A stretch of 64,000 bases of DNA from Corylus avellana (Eukaryota; Streptophyta; Magnoliopsida; Fagales; Betulaceae), in the NCBI RefSeq assembly GCF_901000735.1, contig NC_081541.1, positions 31,390,060 through 31,454,059 of the forward strand, read 5' to 3'. How positions within the stretch are numbered: position 1 is the first letter of the stretch; every line of letters begins with the position of its first letter. The notes under the pieces were generated by a model, which saw only the letters and a program-made list of their open reading frames with translations, was not told where the DNA came from and did not search any database. Both the position numbers and the translations under genes were made by a program. Shown one piece after another: positions 1 to 11,800 of the stretch.

Positions 1-1246
1 GATCCATTGCTCTGTAAATGGCAAAATCTAGATTTTTTAACAGTAGGATGTACCTGCAGCTCCTAAAGGAAGTGATGTTAACCTATCCACCAATGGGAGC
101 CGAGCAAACTGCACAACGCAACAACAAGGATTAATGTACACAAGGCTAAATATACTTTTCTAACAAATAAGAAAAAAATAAAAATAAAAAAGGGTACAAT
201 CTTAGACATACTTGAGTATAAAATAATGTTCCCAATGGAGTCGGCAATTGAGGCAAATCTTTGAATATTGGGAATTCAACCTGCAGAATAACCTTGGTTT
301 TGTTAAAACAGTTTTAAGGCCACTCATCTCAAACTCAATGAAATTGTTCGATGAAATCTATATACTATAATTTGTCAACACCATCCTACTACAAAAAGGC
401 TCATAGAGAAAACATTAGAACTGCAAACTGAGTTTATTGATGGAGTAAATTAGGAACCATGGGAAAATGTCTGCAAATCAAGTCTTCGTCAATTTGGGTA
501 ACTAGTATTACCTCACTACTTGTCTTAAAAGCTTAAGCCGATAAAAATGGGTAATTTTAACAATTTAATCAATACTTTGACACACTCTTTCAAGTGTGGC
601 TCAAAATACTTTAACAACTAGTTCAAAAAAACAAGATAAAAGCAACAATGTAATTACCTCCAACCCCTCTCCTGAATAATGTGCAGATGCTGTCCAGTTA
701 GTGAAGGGCCTGATACCCAGCTCATCAACAAGGCTAAATATGTTTTGGTAGGGAGACCAATAACCTACAAAGTAGAATCCTATTTCATTATCAAAGGAGC
801 TCATACTAGGCACGTATTTGAATATTAATCAGACACCCAAATCAACTCTCCTACTTTTAAATCTAGGTCATTACAATTGGGTTCGTGTGAATTCATGGAA
901 AACTCTTAGCATCAGCAAAACCCAGATTCCCATTTCGATTATCAAACGCAAAGAACAAAAAGAAGGAAAACGTATTTCATTAATTACCACGGATACCAAC
1001 ATCTTCTGGACTGCCTTCGATAACAGTGACATCAAATCCCTGGTTGCAGAGGTGATAAGCAGCTCCAAGGCCAGCCCAGCCAGAGCCAACGATTACCACC
1101 TTCTTCTTCTTCTTCTTCTTCATTTGGCCATTGGCTTCCCCTCCATTTGCATGGCTTTGAAGAGCATCAGCTCTGCAACAAAACCCACTTCTAAGTCTCT
1201 TATCAGAGAAGCATGGTGCGAGCGTGACCCTCCAAGAAGCCAACAT
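1..1246 (-). CDS. Chloroplast FAD/NAD(P)-binding oxidoreductase, amine-oxidase/phytoene-desaturase-like (5' part)
   Basis: Partial gene on minus that runs off the left edge. Visible exons are 1246-988, 764-658, 280-212 and 108-54; all borders are GT-AG and the phases join without a break. Exon 1 has a basic/serine-containing leader of about 45 residues (probable plastid transit peptide), then a lysine run and a Rossmann nucleotide-binding motif GSGWAGLG (residues 54-61), with an acidic residue (E77) at the end of the second strand, as expected for FAD binding. Later exons read WSPYQNIFSLVDELGI, EFPIFKDLPQLPTPLG and RLPLVDRLTSLPL, which match my recollection of a plant/cyanobacterial amine-oxidase-fold family related to carotene desaturases. 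Substrate is unknown and it is not zeta-carotene desaturase itself. The start at 1246 is the first ATG of the open frame. The gene is divergent from CPP1. The C-terminal part lies outside the window. Confidence 0.85.
1095..1121 (-). repeat. Coding AAG trinucleotide tract (poly-lysine)
   Basis: On minus this is a run of AAG codons giving seven or more lysines immediately before the Rossmann beta strand of the FAD oxidoreductase. It is a coding microsatellite between the putative transit peptide and the mature domain. Confidence 0.8.
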
Positions 1247-1926
1247 CGTTGTGGTGTCTAACTTTAACGGCTTTCAACGGCTATTAAGTTGCTTAAAGGC
1301 TTTTATGTAGACCAAGAAGCAAAGAGGGAAACTGATTTTTAGGTGGGGGTGAGATTTTTCTCTTGAGTGTGGCCAAGAGTTCTGACCACAAGCAATGCAC
1401 GTCTAGACGTGTTGCCAAGGTTAGCACACACTTGATGGTTGGAAGTTATGGAGAGAAATTTTCTCCAAAAAACCAGCTTGAAGAAATTTTTTTCCACTCA
1501 TTTCCGTCTTTATGAAAATTATAAGTACTTCGTGCGATAGAAATGAAAATTTAGGAGGCAAAAAACAAAGATTTCAAACCCTAAGGAAGTTTTTAGTATT
1601 TAACATTTTTTTTAATATTCTTAACGGTCATTTATTGTTATTCTACTGATTTAAGAATTTAAACATTAATTTTTGAGAAATTTAAAGATGTTAAAGGACA
1701 CTTATCACTTATTAAAGTAGATTGAAATAAATTTCATTCAAACCAATTTAGAAAAAATTTGTGTCCGAAAATTATTAAATCAAAGACATAGACACATAAA
1801 TGTAAAGAAAGAGAGCGAATTAGAGAAAAAATGTAAGGACTTGAGAGATGTTTCTCTCAAGCAAATAATTATGGATTAAGCTAGATAATGAGCATCTCAA
1901 AAGGGTACATAATGAGATGCCAAGAC

Positions 1927-1977
<51 letters not shown>

Positions 1978-2746
1978 GTCTAGGTACTTCAACTTTTACC
2001 GTAAATTATGACAGATTACGTTCCTGTTAGTTATTAAAATGTAGACAGTTAAGTGACTATTTATATAGTAGCACTTAATACATTTATAATTTACGTAACA
2101 CTTATCATGACAACTATTAAAACGGGGAGATGTAGCTTAATCTTGTAAAAGATTATAATAAAAATTAGTTTTCTAAAGATTTTTTAGTGAGATAATCTTT
2201 ATATTAAATTGTTCCAATGGGGTAATCATTGTGTAATTTAATAGTATATTTTATCCAAGAAAATATAAATGAGACATGAGAATCAAGAGTCAATAAGAAC
2301 AAAAAAAAGTTCAATAATTGAGTTAGTTTTGTCTTGCAAGTTGCATCACTAGGATGTTTCTTAATGTACTGGAATTTGTGGACGTTAGGGGAAGTTGTTT
2401 TCATTGTATATATATATATATATATATAATTCACAAGATTTTAAATAACAAATAACTTAACATTATATAAACGTTTATAGATGTTTCCCTTCGCTTTCCT
2501 ATTCCAAATCTTTGTGGGTGGTCCAGAATGATTATAAGCATTCCCATTTGTCAGAAAAAAATTATTGTTCAAAAAAAAAAAAAAAGAAGAAAAAAGAAAG
2601 CCACTCGATCTTTATAACTATTAACAAGATCCCCCATCTGACGGTGAGCGATTAAGAAGCACCTACACCACGGCAACACACACGTAGAAATCAGCCTCTA
2701 GATTAACCGTCTTCTACGCTCAATAGCCTCACGTTTCTCGCAAAAA
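1247..2746. other. Divergent intergenic region between the FAD oxidoreductase and CPP1
   Basis: AT-rich spacer with no coding support. It holds a compound microsatellite, (AT)n then (GA)n at about 1928-1975, a (TA)n tract at about 2405-2428 and an A-rich run at about 2570-2583. Promoters of both flanking genes should lie here, but I could not fix a TATA box for either with confidence. Confidence 0.6.
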
Positions 2747-5700
2747 ATGGCTGCCACTCTCTCAGTCCGGCCCAACCGCTTCACTGCCGGTTCGCTATAT
2801 CCTCGGTCCCCGTACCGGAGGCGTGGACCGGATCACGCGGGACGGCCCATTAGGAATGAACTCTGGCGAGGCCTGACTACTCCGAGCATTACACTGTCCC
2901 GGCGCAAGCTGGTCCAAGCAGGCTCGCGAGCTGACGATTCGGCGCCGTCCGACATGTCGGTGGAGAACGCTCTCAAGCTCCTCGGAGTCACCGAGGGCGC
3001 GTCGTTCGATGACATACTCCGCGCCAAGAACTCGATCCTCGCCTCCTGTAAGGATGACCAGGAGGCAATTGCGCAGGTCCCTTCCCTAAGCTTGCTCTCA
3101 CCGGATTACTCCTCTTCCTTCTTATCTCGGTTAGAAGAAAAATATTAGTACTTTTAGCAATAGTTTTTAATTTCATTTATATAATCCTGCCATTGATAAT
3201 TTGGTCATTTTTCTTGGCGTATTTATGGTAAATTGTGCTCATTGCAAGTTTGTTTTAGAATTTTGTTCTTGATTAGAATTGTGAAACTAAGGGTCTCTTT
3301 GGTTTAGAACATGTGATTTGAAAAATAGTGATTTGAAAAGGCAGTTAGTGAAAATGAGATCCTTAAAAATACACAGTAAAGCGGTTAGCAAAGATGCATT
3401 TTGACCTTTAAAATTGCGGCATGACCTTTGAAAGCGTGTGTTTTTAAAAAATTATCTCCTTGTTTGCGACTTAAGATGTGGATTTTTCAAAGTTTCAAAC
3501 TGCAATTTTTAAAAATTCACTTCCAAACAAAATACTTTTGCGATTTAGTTTAAAAACATACTTTTAACTTGCAAAATCGCATGGTCAAACAAATTCTCTT
3601 CCTGTTGTTGTGGCTTTTAGAGTATCTACAGCAATGATAGTCATTTTAGCTACTCAAAATACTTTTTGTATTTTAACTACTAGTTTTTTACTACAATCTC
3701 CAACAGAAACATCTATTCAACTTTCTACTTTCTTTAAATATTGTTTTTATTGTTTTTTATCCTTACTTTGAGGGCGAGAGAGAGAGGGAGAAATGAAAGA
3801 GAAAAAAAGAAGCTTACAAGGCAGTAAACTTTCAAATATGAAAGTTCATTGTAGCAAATTTTAGCAAAACTTTTATTTTGAAGTGTCTGTTGGAGGAGAA
3901 AATAGCACATAATAATTATATTTAACTATAAATGGTCATTTAGAGCATCTATTGGAGATGCTTTAGTGTGTTTGGATGATAGGTTGACAAATAAGAGATT
4001 GTATTTTCTGGATGGGGTATGATACGCAGTATTGTTAATAAAAGAGTTACTCTCCTCATAATTTTGGATGGGTTGTAAAATGCTGTTGTTGGACTGGGAT
4101 CCTTTATATTTTATACGGTAACTCCTTTAGAGTTAGAAACAGCCCTTCCGCTTTCCGCCTTTGCCTATCGGAGTCGATTTCCACCTTGCCTCTTGGAGGC
4201 AGAGTTGGGTGGAAGTGTCGGAAACCATCTGTTTAGTAGTCTTTTTGGAAAATGAAGAACTTTGTCTTCATTCTTCGTCCGATGAAGATCGAAGATCTTT
4301 CATCTTAGTCAAAGACTTCTTTGTCAACGAAGATTTCTGAAACCTACAAAAGCGAGGGGTGAACCATGGTGGAGACTGTGATGGGTGAACGGCGGTGGAG
4401 ATGTCGAGATGGTGAAGGGTGTCAGCTAATGAGAACAAGAGATTCGAGAGAGTGTAGACTAAGTGGGGGGCTGCAGGTTAAGGTATCGACTGATGGGAGT
4501 GAGATGAATATATCTCCCCACCAAAATGACACCATTTTTTGCCTTAGAAAATATTTGATTTCAAAACTTATGTACAAAAAGATGCTTTATTTTATTTTTT
4601 TAAATCACATTTAATAGTCGGGTTGGAATTAATCAGATTTTTTTGCCCATTTCTGACTTCTGACTCGAATTCTGTTGAAAATAAATATTGGTTTCCAACT
4701 TCCGCCCTGACTCTGGTTGGAAGGCAACCTGCTGAGGTCAGAACCGGGTCAGAAGTCAGGGTGTGGTTTTTGGCACACCCTTAACAATAATTTTACTATA
4801 TCCCTAATCATTATATTCAATTAAATGGTTCAGATTTGGTCAACTCAGCATAATGAATTTAAGTAAAATTTAATCCTTTGGAGTCGTTAAATATTGAGGT
4901 GGCAAAATCTGAAGTATTTAATTAACTTTAATTATTAGAATCTTAAGAACTCCACGTGGAGTTGTCATGAAAATATAGAAGATTTTGATTCGATGTTGTT
5001 ATTGTAAGTTTAATTCTGGTAAATGCATGGGTCCAATATCTCAATGTGGTAGTGCATTGTTTAGGTGAATGTTTAATTTCCTTTACTTATTAATTACTGG
5101 AAGCAATTGACTGCTTCTGCCTGTTTTACCCTAATAAAGTTGTAGGTAGTCTTCATTTCCTTGTCACAACTATTTTGAATGTGTTTTAGGCTGAAGCTGC
5201 ATATGATATGTTGCTTATGCAAAGCTTAACTCAGCGGCGAAAAGGAAGGGTTGTGAGTAGTAACATTCGTTATGCTGATGTTAAACCTGTAAATGCTCCT
5301 GGAATGGGATCAATGCCTCAGTGGTTGCAGGCTACTATGAAAAATGCACCTGTTTCAGTTGAAACTCCATCGACTGGTGAGCTGGGCATACAAGCAGGCG
5401 TATATGGGGCTCTAATGGTCTTAACCTATGTCAATGGAACTTCGACATCGCCCACAGTGCCGTATGGTGGGGCTGATGTTCCTGGATTGATCTTGGCCGG
5501 TAGCTTTGGAGCTTCCTTGTACTTCATGACCAAAAAGAATGTCAAGTTAGGTAAGGAACTTTATATATTTGGTTCCGCTTGCATGGCTATATTTGGATTC
5601 AAAGGAATGTTGTCCTCAAGAAGATTAAGATTCCTTCCAAATTTAAATTCAAGTAGTTTAGCATGTTTGGTTTACTATGGTTCTCCATTATTGAGAAGGG

Positions 5701-7000
5701 GGACAAATTAGCTTCAATCAATGGAGGCATTAGTTAGGTGATCTAGCAAGTTAGTTATTTTAGTGTTCTGACTTATGTTTCTGATTATGTAAATAATAGC
5801 TGTTAGATTGCATTTCCTTCTCTCACAAATAAAGCAAGGTTTCAAGTTGTTGTAGTAGAACCTGTCATTTTAATGTTGCTGGCATCAGTTATACTTCGTT
5901 ATCTGGTTGAATCTGTTTTAGGAAGTGTTATGGTTGGTACATTTTCTCCATTAGCTTAAACACCACTGTAACTTTTCTAAGGTCACTTCGTTGTTGACAA
6001 AGGAAAAGCAAATAGAAATGATTTCTTTCAGAAGGAACACCAATGTATGGAGGAAAACAATACCGTTGAGAACTTAAATGGAGTATGACTTCATATAAAG
6101 TCAACGTACCTGGTTCTGGTTCTGTCATTGTGATTTGGTTGAGTTTGGGGTCCAGGAAAAAAAAATGGGATCTCCTGTTATGAAAAGGCAATCATGATTG
6201 TTTTTGATATTTTCCACTTTTAAAGCAAGGCAGCGGCAAAAAATTTTGATCTTGTGAATATAAGCATGATTCAGCTGGTGATTTGGACTATTAGGGGGAG
6301 GGATTAGATAATTCTTCCTGCCTTTTCAATAGCATGTCAAGGTCTCAGAGTGAAAATTTTTGGGTATGTTTCTTAATGTGTTGTGGCATGTGTTTTTTTT
6401 TGTTTTTAGCTTGACAAAGTGTTCTAATGTGACATACATGTGAAAATTGTTTTTTGAGAAGTGGTTCACATTTGAGAAAATATTTTCTGTAGAGTACACC
6501 TGCATATTTTGAACAATTCAAACAGATGTAAAGCCCTACTTGTAAAAAAACTAAAAAGAGAGAAAAAAAGGTTGGGATGGCCATGGGACAACCTTGACAA
6601 GCAGAGGGGTAGCCACCCTAATTATTATTTTTTTGCCAAATATTCTTACAACAAGAGATGAAGACAGATTTATAAAGTGTTATGAGTTTTGAGTTGTTTA
6701 TTAAATCATTTGTCTGGAGAACAAAAAATAAGAAACAAAATTTTTAACAAACATTGCCGAACTCATCTTTCTTTAGCTTCAGCTAGGTGAAAATATTTGA
6801 GTGTTTTGCTATTCATATTTACAGGGAAGGCTACTGTAATTACCCTTGGGGGCCTTGTGGCTGGCGCTGTGGTGGGATCTGTGGTTGAGAACTGGTTGCA
6901 GGTAGACATTGTCCCATTTCTTGGCATTCACTCCCCTGCAGCTGTAGTAAGCGAATTTATACTTTTCTCTCAATTTTTGGTCTCCCTGTACCTAAGGTAG
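2747..7000 (+). CDS. CPP1: CHAPERONE-LIKE PROTEIN OF POR1 (CPP1/CDF1-type), chloroplast J-like membrane protein
   Basis: Three exons, 2747-3076, 5190-5550 and 6825-7000, give a predicted 288-residue protein ending in TAG. Residues 1 to about 65 are Arg/Ser-rich and acid-poor, as in a transit peptide. Residues about 70-125 form the J-like domain (MSVENALKLLGVTEGASFDD, then AEAAYDMLLMQSL) and lack an HPD motif, as expected for this family. The C-terminal half has hydrophobic segments around 176-192, 208-224, 233-250 and a last one ending at 288, the DUF3353 membrane part. In Arabidopsis the protein stabilises protochlorophyllide oxidoreductase in plastids and supports chlorophyll synthesis; function here is inferred from similarity. 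The exon 1 donor (CAG/GTCCCT) is weak but preserves frame and family sequence. Intron 1 (about 2.1 kb) carries MITE-like inserts. The protein is slightly longer than the roughly 258 residues I recall for Arabidopsis, mainly in the transit region. Confidence 0.93.
3292..3597. mobile_element. MITE-like foldback in CPP1 intron 1
   Basis: The left end (TTTGGTTTAGAACATGTGAT) is an imperfect inverted match to the right end around 3570-3597 (reverse strand TTTGTTTGACCATGCGATTT). No coding capacity. It resembles the widespread TTTGGTTT-ended plant MITEs; superfamily unassigned. Confidence 0.5.
3618..3965. mobile_element. MITE with GAGCATCT-type terminal inverted repeats in CPP1 intron 1
   Basis: Left end reads TAGAGTATCTACAGCAATG. 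The right end on the opposite strand reads CTAAAGCATCTCCAATAGAT, followed by TGCTC. The interior is AT-rich and non-coding with a GA-rich patch near 3770-3800. This is the common plant TAGAGCATCTCCAA family as I remember it. Confidence 0.6.
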
Positions 7001-7786
7001 GCTAAGAGAAGATTGTAATTGTAATTTAAACCCTGCAATCTGTAATTATTCATTTGCATGATCATACCCGACCTTTTTGAGGATGTGTATCATTGCATAT
7101 TGTACAAATCTCAATAGAATGTAGTGAAACTTAAATCATTTCAACGAGTTGCCTGCACACTGTAATGGTCATTACAGTTCGAGCAATGCTTCATACTATA
7201 CAAACATTTCACAAATATTTCACAAAGTTGACGTGATAAGGTTGAGCAGCCATTGTGTATATATATATATATATATTGTAAACAATGGTTGATATAAGGG
7301 TTACTAGACTCCGACATATCAACTTTGTAAGATATTTGTGAAATGTTTGTGTAACATGTTGCATTACTCTTACAACTCTTAAGATATGAGGGACCAGCTT
7401 CATTTTTGTAGAAAGTTTCAAATTCGGGATCTTTTGTTGCAAGGATTTCCTGAGAAACGAAGTCATAGCCGCCTAGTTAACATTGTTGTCTTCTGATGAT
7501 TAAATTCTTGAAAGCTATTGGGACAAATTCTGATAATCTTGTGAACATGAAAGCCCATTTAAAAGTTACATGAAGATACTTGCTATATGAGCTTTCCATG
7601 GTTGAATATATTTCTCATGAGATCAGGATGCTGCATTTAGGAAATGAACTTTTGAGATGAAACTGAGATGCACCATTACCGTGACCCGTCCCGTCTCTGA
7701 AATCTGAATGCACTGTTCTGATGAATTGGAGAGTTGAACGAGTTCGACATGGGATGAGACTAAAGCTCACGCCCATGTCTGTCACT

Positions 7787-7839
<53 letters not shown>

Positions 7840-8805
7840 CTGACGTTTCAGGAGTTGGGAAAGAATGGTGTTGTCGCCATTCAGTATTGATCCTATGAAA
7901 GATGATCTGTACAGAGTAAGCGAGTGTCCTTTCTTCTAAACATCATGTCTTTCAGTCTTTCTTCTCTATATCGTCGTTGTATACTTATCCTCATTTACAT
8001 CATGTATCACATCCAACTGTTACATTTATTGTGGTTAGTCAAATAGAAGGCCATGTATTGTGTAGGGAATCAAAATCCTTTTTTAATTTTTTTTCTTCTT
8101 TTCAAAACATAAATTCAAAAAATTCACCTTTTAGCCACCCAAAAAATAAAATCACTGCCAACATTTGGCTCTCCATTTTGAAAAAGCTTTTTGCAAAATG
8201 CTGTGTCATTTGACTAGGATAGCTTTCTGCCTTTTAATAAAAAAATAAAATAAAATAAAATAGAAGCATACTCACAAAACACTCAAAATAATTTTTACCT
8301 TTATGTCATATCACAACCAAAAAAAACAAAAAAAACAAATATCATCTAAAAATGTTATGAAGCCAGCCCTAGTTAAGCTGAATGTAAATGCTCTTATATT
8401 CTTAATATAGCCGAATGATTATGAAATTTTGTCCGTACTTGCATATAATATTTTCCTGTAGAAAGAGGCCCAACTTGGGAAGTCATGGCTCACAGGATTT
8501 GTCACCACGCAATTCAAATAATTCCCATCCAACACCAATGTTCTATTACTTACAAGAACTGCCCACTTGAATTTCCTCTCTCTACACTTCTTGAGACTCT
8601 TGCCAAGAAAGAGTAGAAAACAGGAAATTTACAGGTTCTGCCACAAAATCTGCGGGCATCCACAACAACTATTGAGAATACAATTATCAATTCATTGCTG
8701 CAAACGACTCCTAAAATTACAAATAAGTGTCTCAGCGAGCTGCTTTGACACAATACAATATACAGACACCTTACAGAATGCATAAATGAATGATACTCAA
8801 GGCTG
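7001..8805. other. Intergenic spacer between the convergent CPP1 and DUF630/632 genes
   Basis: The two genes face each other, so this spacer holds both 3' ends. It contains (TA)n at about 7255-7276 and a (TC)n/(TA)n compound microsatellite at about 7791-7839. A 3' UTR for CPP1 is expected just after 7000. No further coding region is supported. Confidence 0.6.
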
Positions 8806-11800
8806 TCATCTACTGCCATTTTCCTCAACCTTGGAGCCCTCTATATATGACAGGTTCCCAGCTTTCTCATCATTTTCACTGCAAGCTACAAGGTCATTGT
8901 ACATTTTTTGAGATGCCTTGGAGAACTCTGTTAAGGACTCAAAAACTGTAGAAAACCCGGTTTGAAATCCATTTAATGTGGTCCTTTGTGTTTCTTGCAT
9001 GCAATTGTGGTGTTTCTCCTTCTCTACATCTAACTTCCTTCTCAATGTGTCCAATTGATCCCTCTTATCAGTCAAGAACTCACTCTGATGTTCCACATCT
9101 GACTCTAACTTCTCTTCTGTAAGCTTAAACTCAAGGAACCTGCTCTCTACCTTCTGTAATGCTCGAATCCTTCGATCGAGGTATTTTGCTAGATTGTCAA
9201 CTTTCCTCTTCTGTTGCTGTTCCTGCCCTTGCTGAACCCACAGAGCCCTCACATCCTTCGCAAAGCTTTTCAACGCAAAGGCTACAGCTTTATCTGGTAA
9301 TTTGTCAATGGAGGCTAACCAATCATGGCAAATCACAAGCAATGGGGGTCCATTGATTCGATATGGCACAGCTGACTTCCTGCCCCTAGAGCATAATTCA
9401 ACTTCAGGGACTACAAACTTTTCTAACCAGCCATGGAGAGCTTCTACATACCCTTTCTGTGCTGCAACATAGTCAATAAAGCATGCACGCCAATTCTGAA
9501 GCTCAGCCTCGAGCTGAAGTGTTGCTAATCGGTGAGAGTCATTGCAGAATTTTCCAAAAGTGGGGCAAGCAAAAGACCTTACTTCAAGCAGGATCTTATT
9601 CTGGGTTTCATGGGATTCCAACATAATTTTCCAGGTTCTCGTTAGGCTGCACTAGCAAAAAGGAAAATAAGAAAACTAGGGAAGGCCCATATTTTTTTAA
9701 ATTGAGTATGCTTGTTTTGCCACGGCTAAACCCCTTACCCTTTTAATAGTTCAACAATTTGAGGCTGCAATTCTTCATCTCTCATTTTCTGAATTCTCTT
9801 TGAGATTGACTCAGCACTTTGAATCGCAATCAAGATTCTGGCATATAAATCTTTCACTGCAGCTCTGGTCTTGTCCAAAGTAAGTTCATCATCTCCTTTG
9901 ACATCCTGGTTTCTCAGCCGTGAACATTTTTTCTCATAAATTTTTCGTGTATTGTCTCCAGCCTAAGGGCAAAGTAACATGTCAAATACCGTAAGTAGAT
10001 ATAATAGAAATCAGGTTAAGTTTCTGTAGTTTGTTGGTTTTTTATGGTTTAAATTCAAATCATAGCATGTATGAGACACATACTGGGTTAAGGACCAATA
10101 GTGTACTGTTGACGGGATAAGTTCTGATCTGAAATAAGCAGTTGCGACAGTTCTGTTTCTTTTTTGTCAAGGTGGTAGTGATCATCAAAATGACAACTAA
10201 ACTTGATTGGATCTTCATACGTACCAGAAACTTTCAGTAGCTAAGCAAGTTTATTCTCAAGAAAAGGGAACTGGAATATCAAATTCTATCCATTGCATCA
10301 TCTAGCTAGCAGTAGGGATAGACTTTGTCAACATAAAATAGCTTATTGTTATAAGCTGTTTGAGATTTTTTCTTGCAACATGGATTACTAAAATACACGT
10401 TTATGAAGTACTCCACTTCTTCAAGGAGTTGAGAGTAAGTAGTGATCATGAATTTAGCTGCAAACTCCTACAAAAGATAACGCAAGCATGTAAGAGTTCG
10501 CCACTGTTTTAGTGAAAGTTTCTTCTTGTTACATCCTCGACGGTTAACATGATTGTGATTCAAGAATAATACATTTTTTTTTTTTTTAAAGATTTGATGT
10601 TTCTTCTAGAATTTGTGTTTATTTGAATAGTAACTAGTGTGCCCAGACATTAGAGCTTTTGATTCTCCGCAAGGATGCCTGTAGTAGCGTGCATTCAAGC
10701 AAAAAATCTTATGCCTGGGCAGTATTGATATTAAGCCTGCAAAAAGCAATGTCTTCCATGAAATTAAGAGATCTCTATTCTCAGTTTCGTGTTTGGAATT
10801 AGTGCTTAATTCATCTAGATAGAAGTTCAGTTAACATCATTGTAAAAACCTACCTGCTCAAAATAAAGATAATGAGATAGCTGTAAACGCTACTTATTCA
10901 CCAATACTCGAATGTCAGATTACTATTTTTCTCAGTGACCTTATTAGCCTTCAGCAGATAGAAATCCGCATGAAGCAGGACCTGGAGTCACTGATGATAC
11001 GAAGATTCTAAGAAGCAGAATTTTGTACAATTCCAAGTTCAAAATCTAAACAATATGTGTCTTTATACCAAAAGTAAGAAAAGGTAAAAGTGACTGATAT
11101 AATTTATCCATTGATTGACTCTGTTCTTTCACAGTAGCCAAAACATATAAAATTTTAATCATTTGAGAATAAATTATGGAAGTAGGGAAGCCAGTTTGAG
11201 AGGATAAATTTACCTTCACTTCTTCATACAGCTTCTTCTCCCAAGCATATAGTCTGCCTAGGGTTAGTGAATGGCTTCCTGAAGTCATTCCTCCATAGTC
11301 ATCAAAGAGGTCATTCTTAAACTCTGTCCATGTTGAAGAACTTCTCGAAGTGGATGCTACAAGACTCTTACATGAAGGTCTAGATGAAGTGGACCGGTTC
11401 CATGTAATAGCTTGGATGATTTTTGTTGAGTTCTCTGAACCAAAGAGGAAAAAGCATTGTTTTTGTAAGGTAGGACTTTTTTTATTAATAAGTAATCAAG
11501 ATATCATTAGAAGCATAGGCGTCCCCAGGTACACAAGAGCAAACACCTAGCTACAAGGACAAAAACAGGAAATTATGACAACTAAGCACTGAAGGAGAAA
11601 CAAATGCGACTGTCCAAAGATACAAAGTATTGAAGAAAAAAGACTTAAGCTTCGCAAAAGTCTTCTCACAGTACTCAAAACTTTTGTCATTCATTTCCCT
11701 TCATAGACACTACAAAGGCACGAAGGCACCATCATCCGCACAATAGCACTCCATGTGTTGTCACCTGTTGGCGGTTCACCAACAAGCATACAATTCAACT

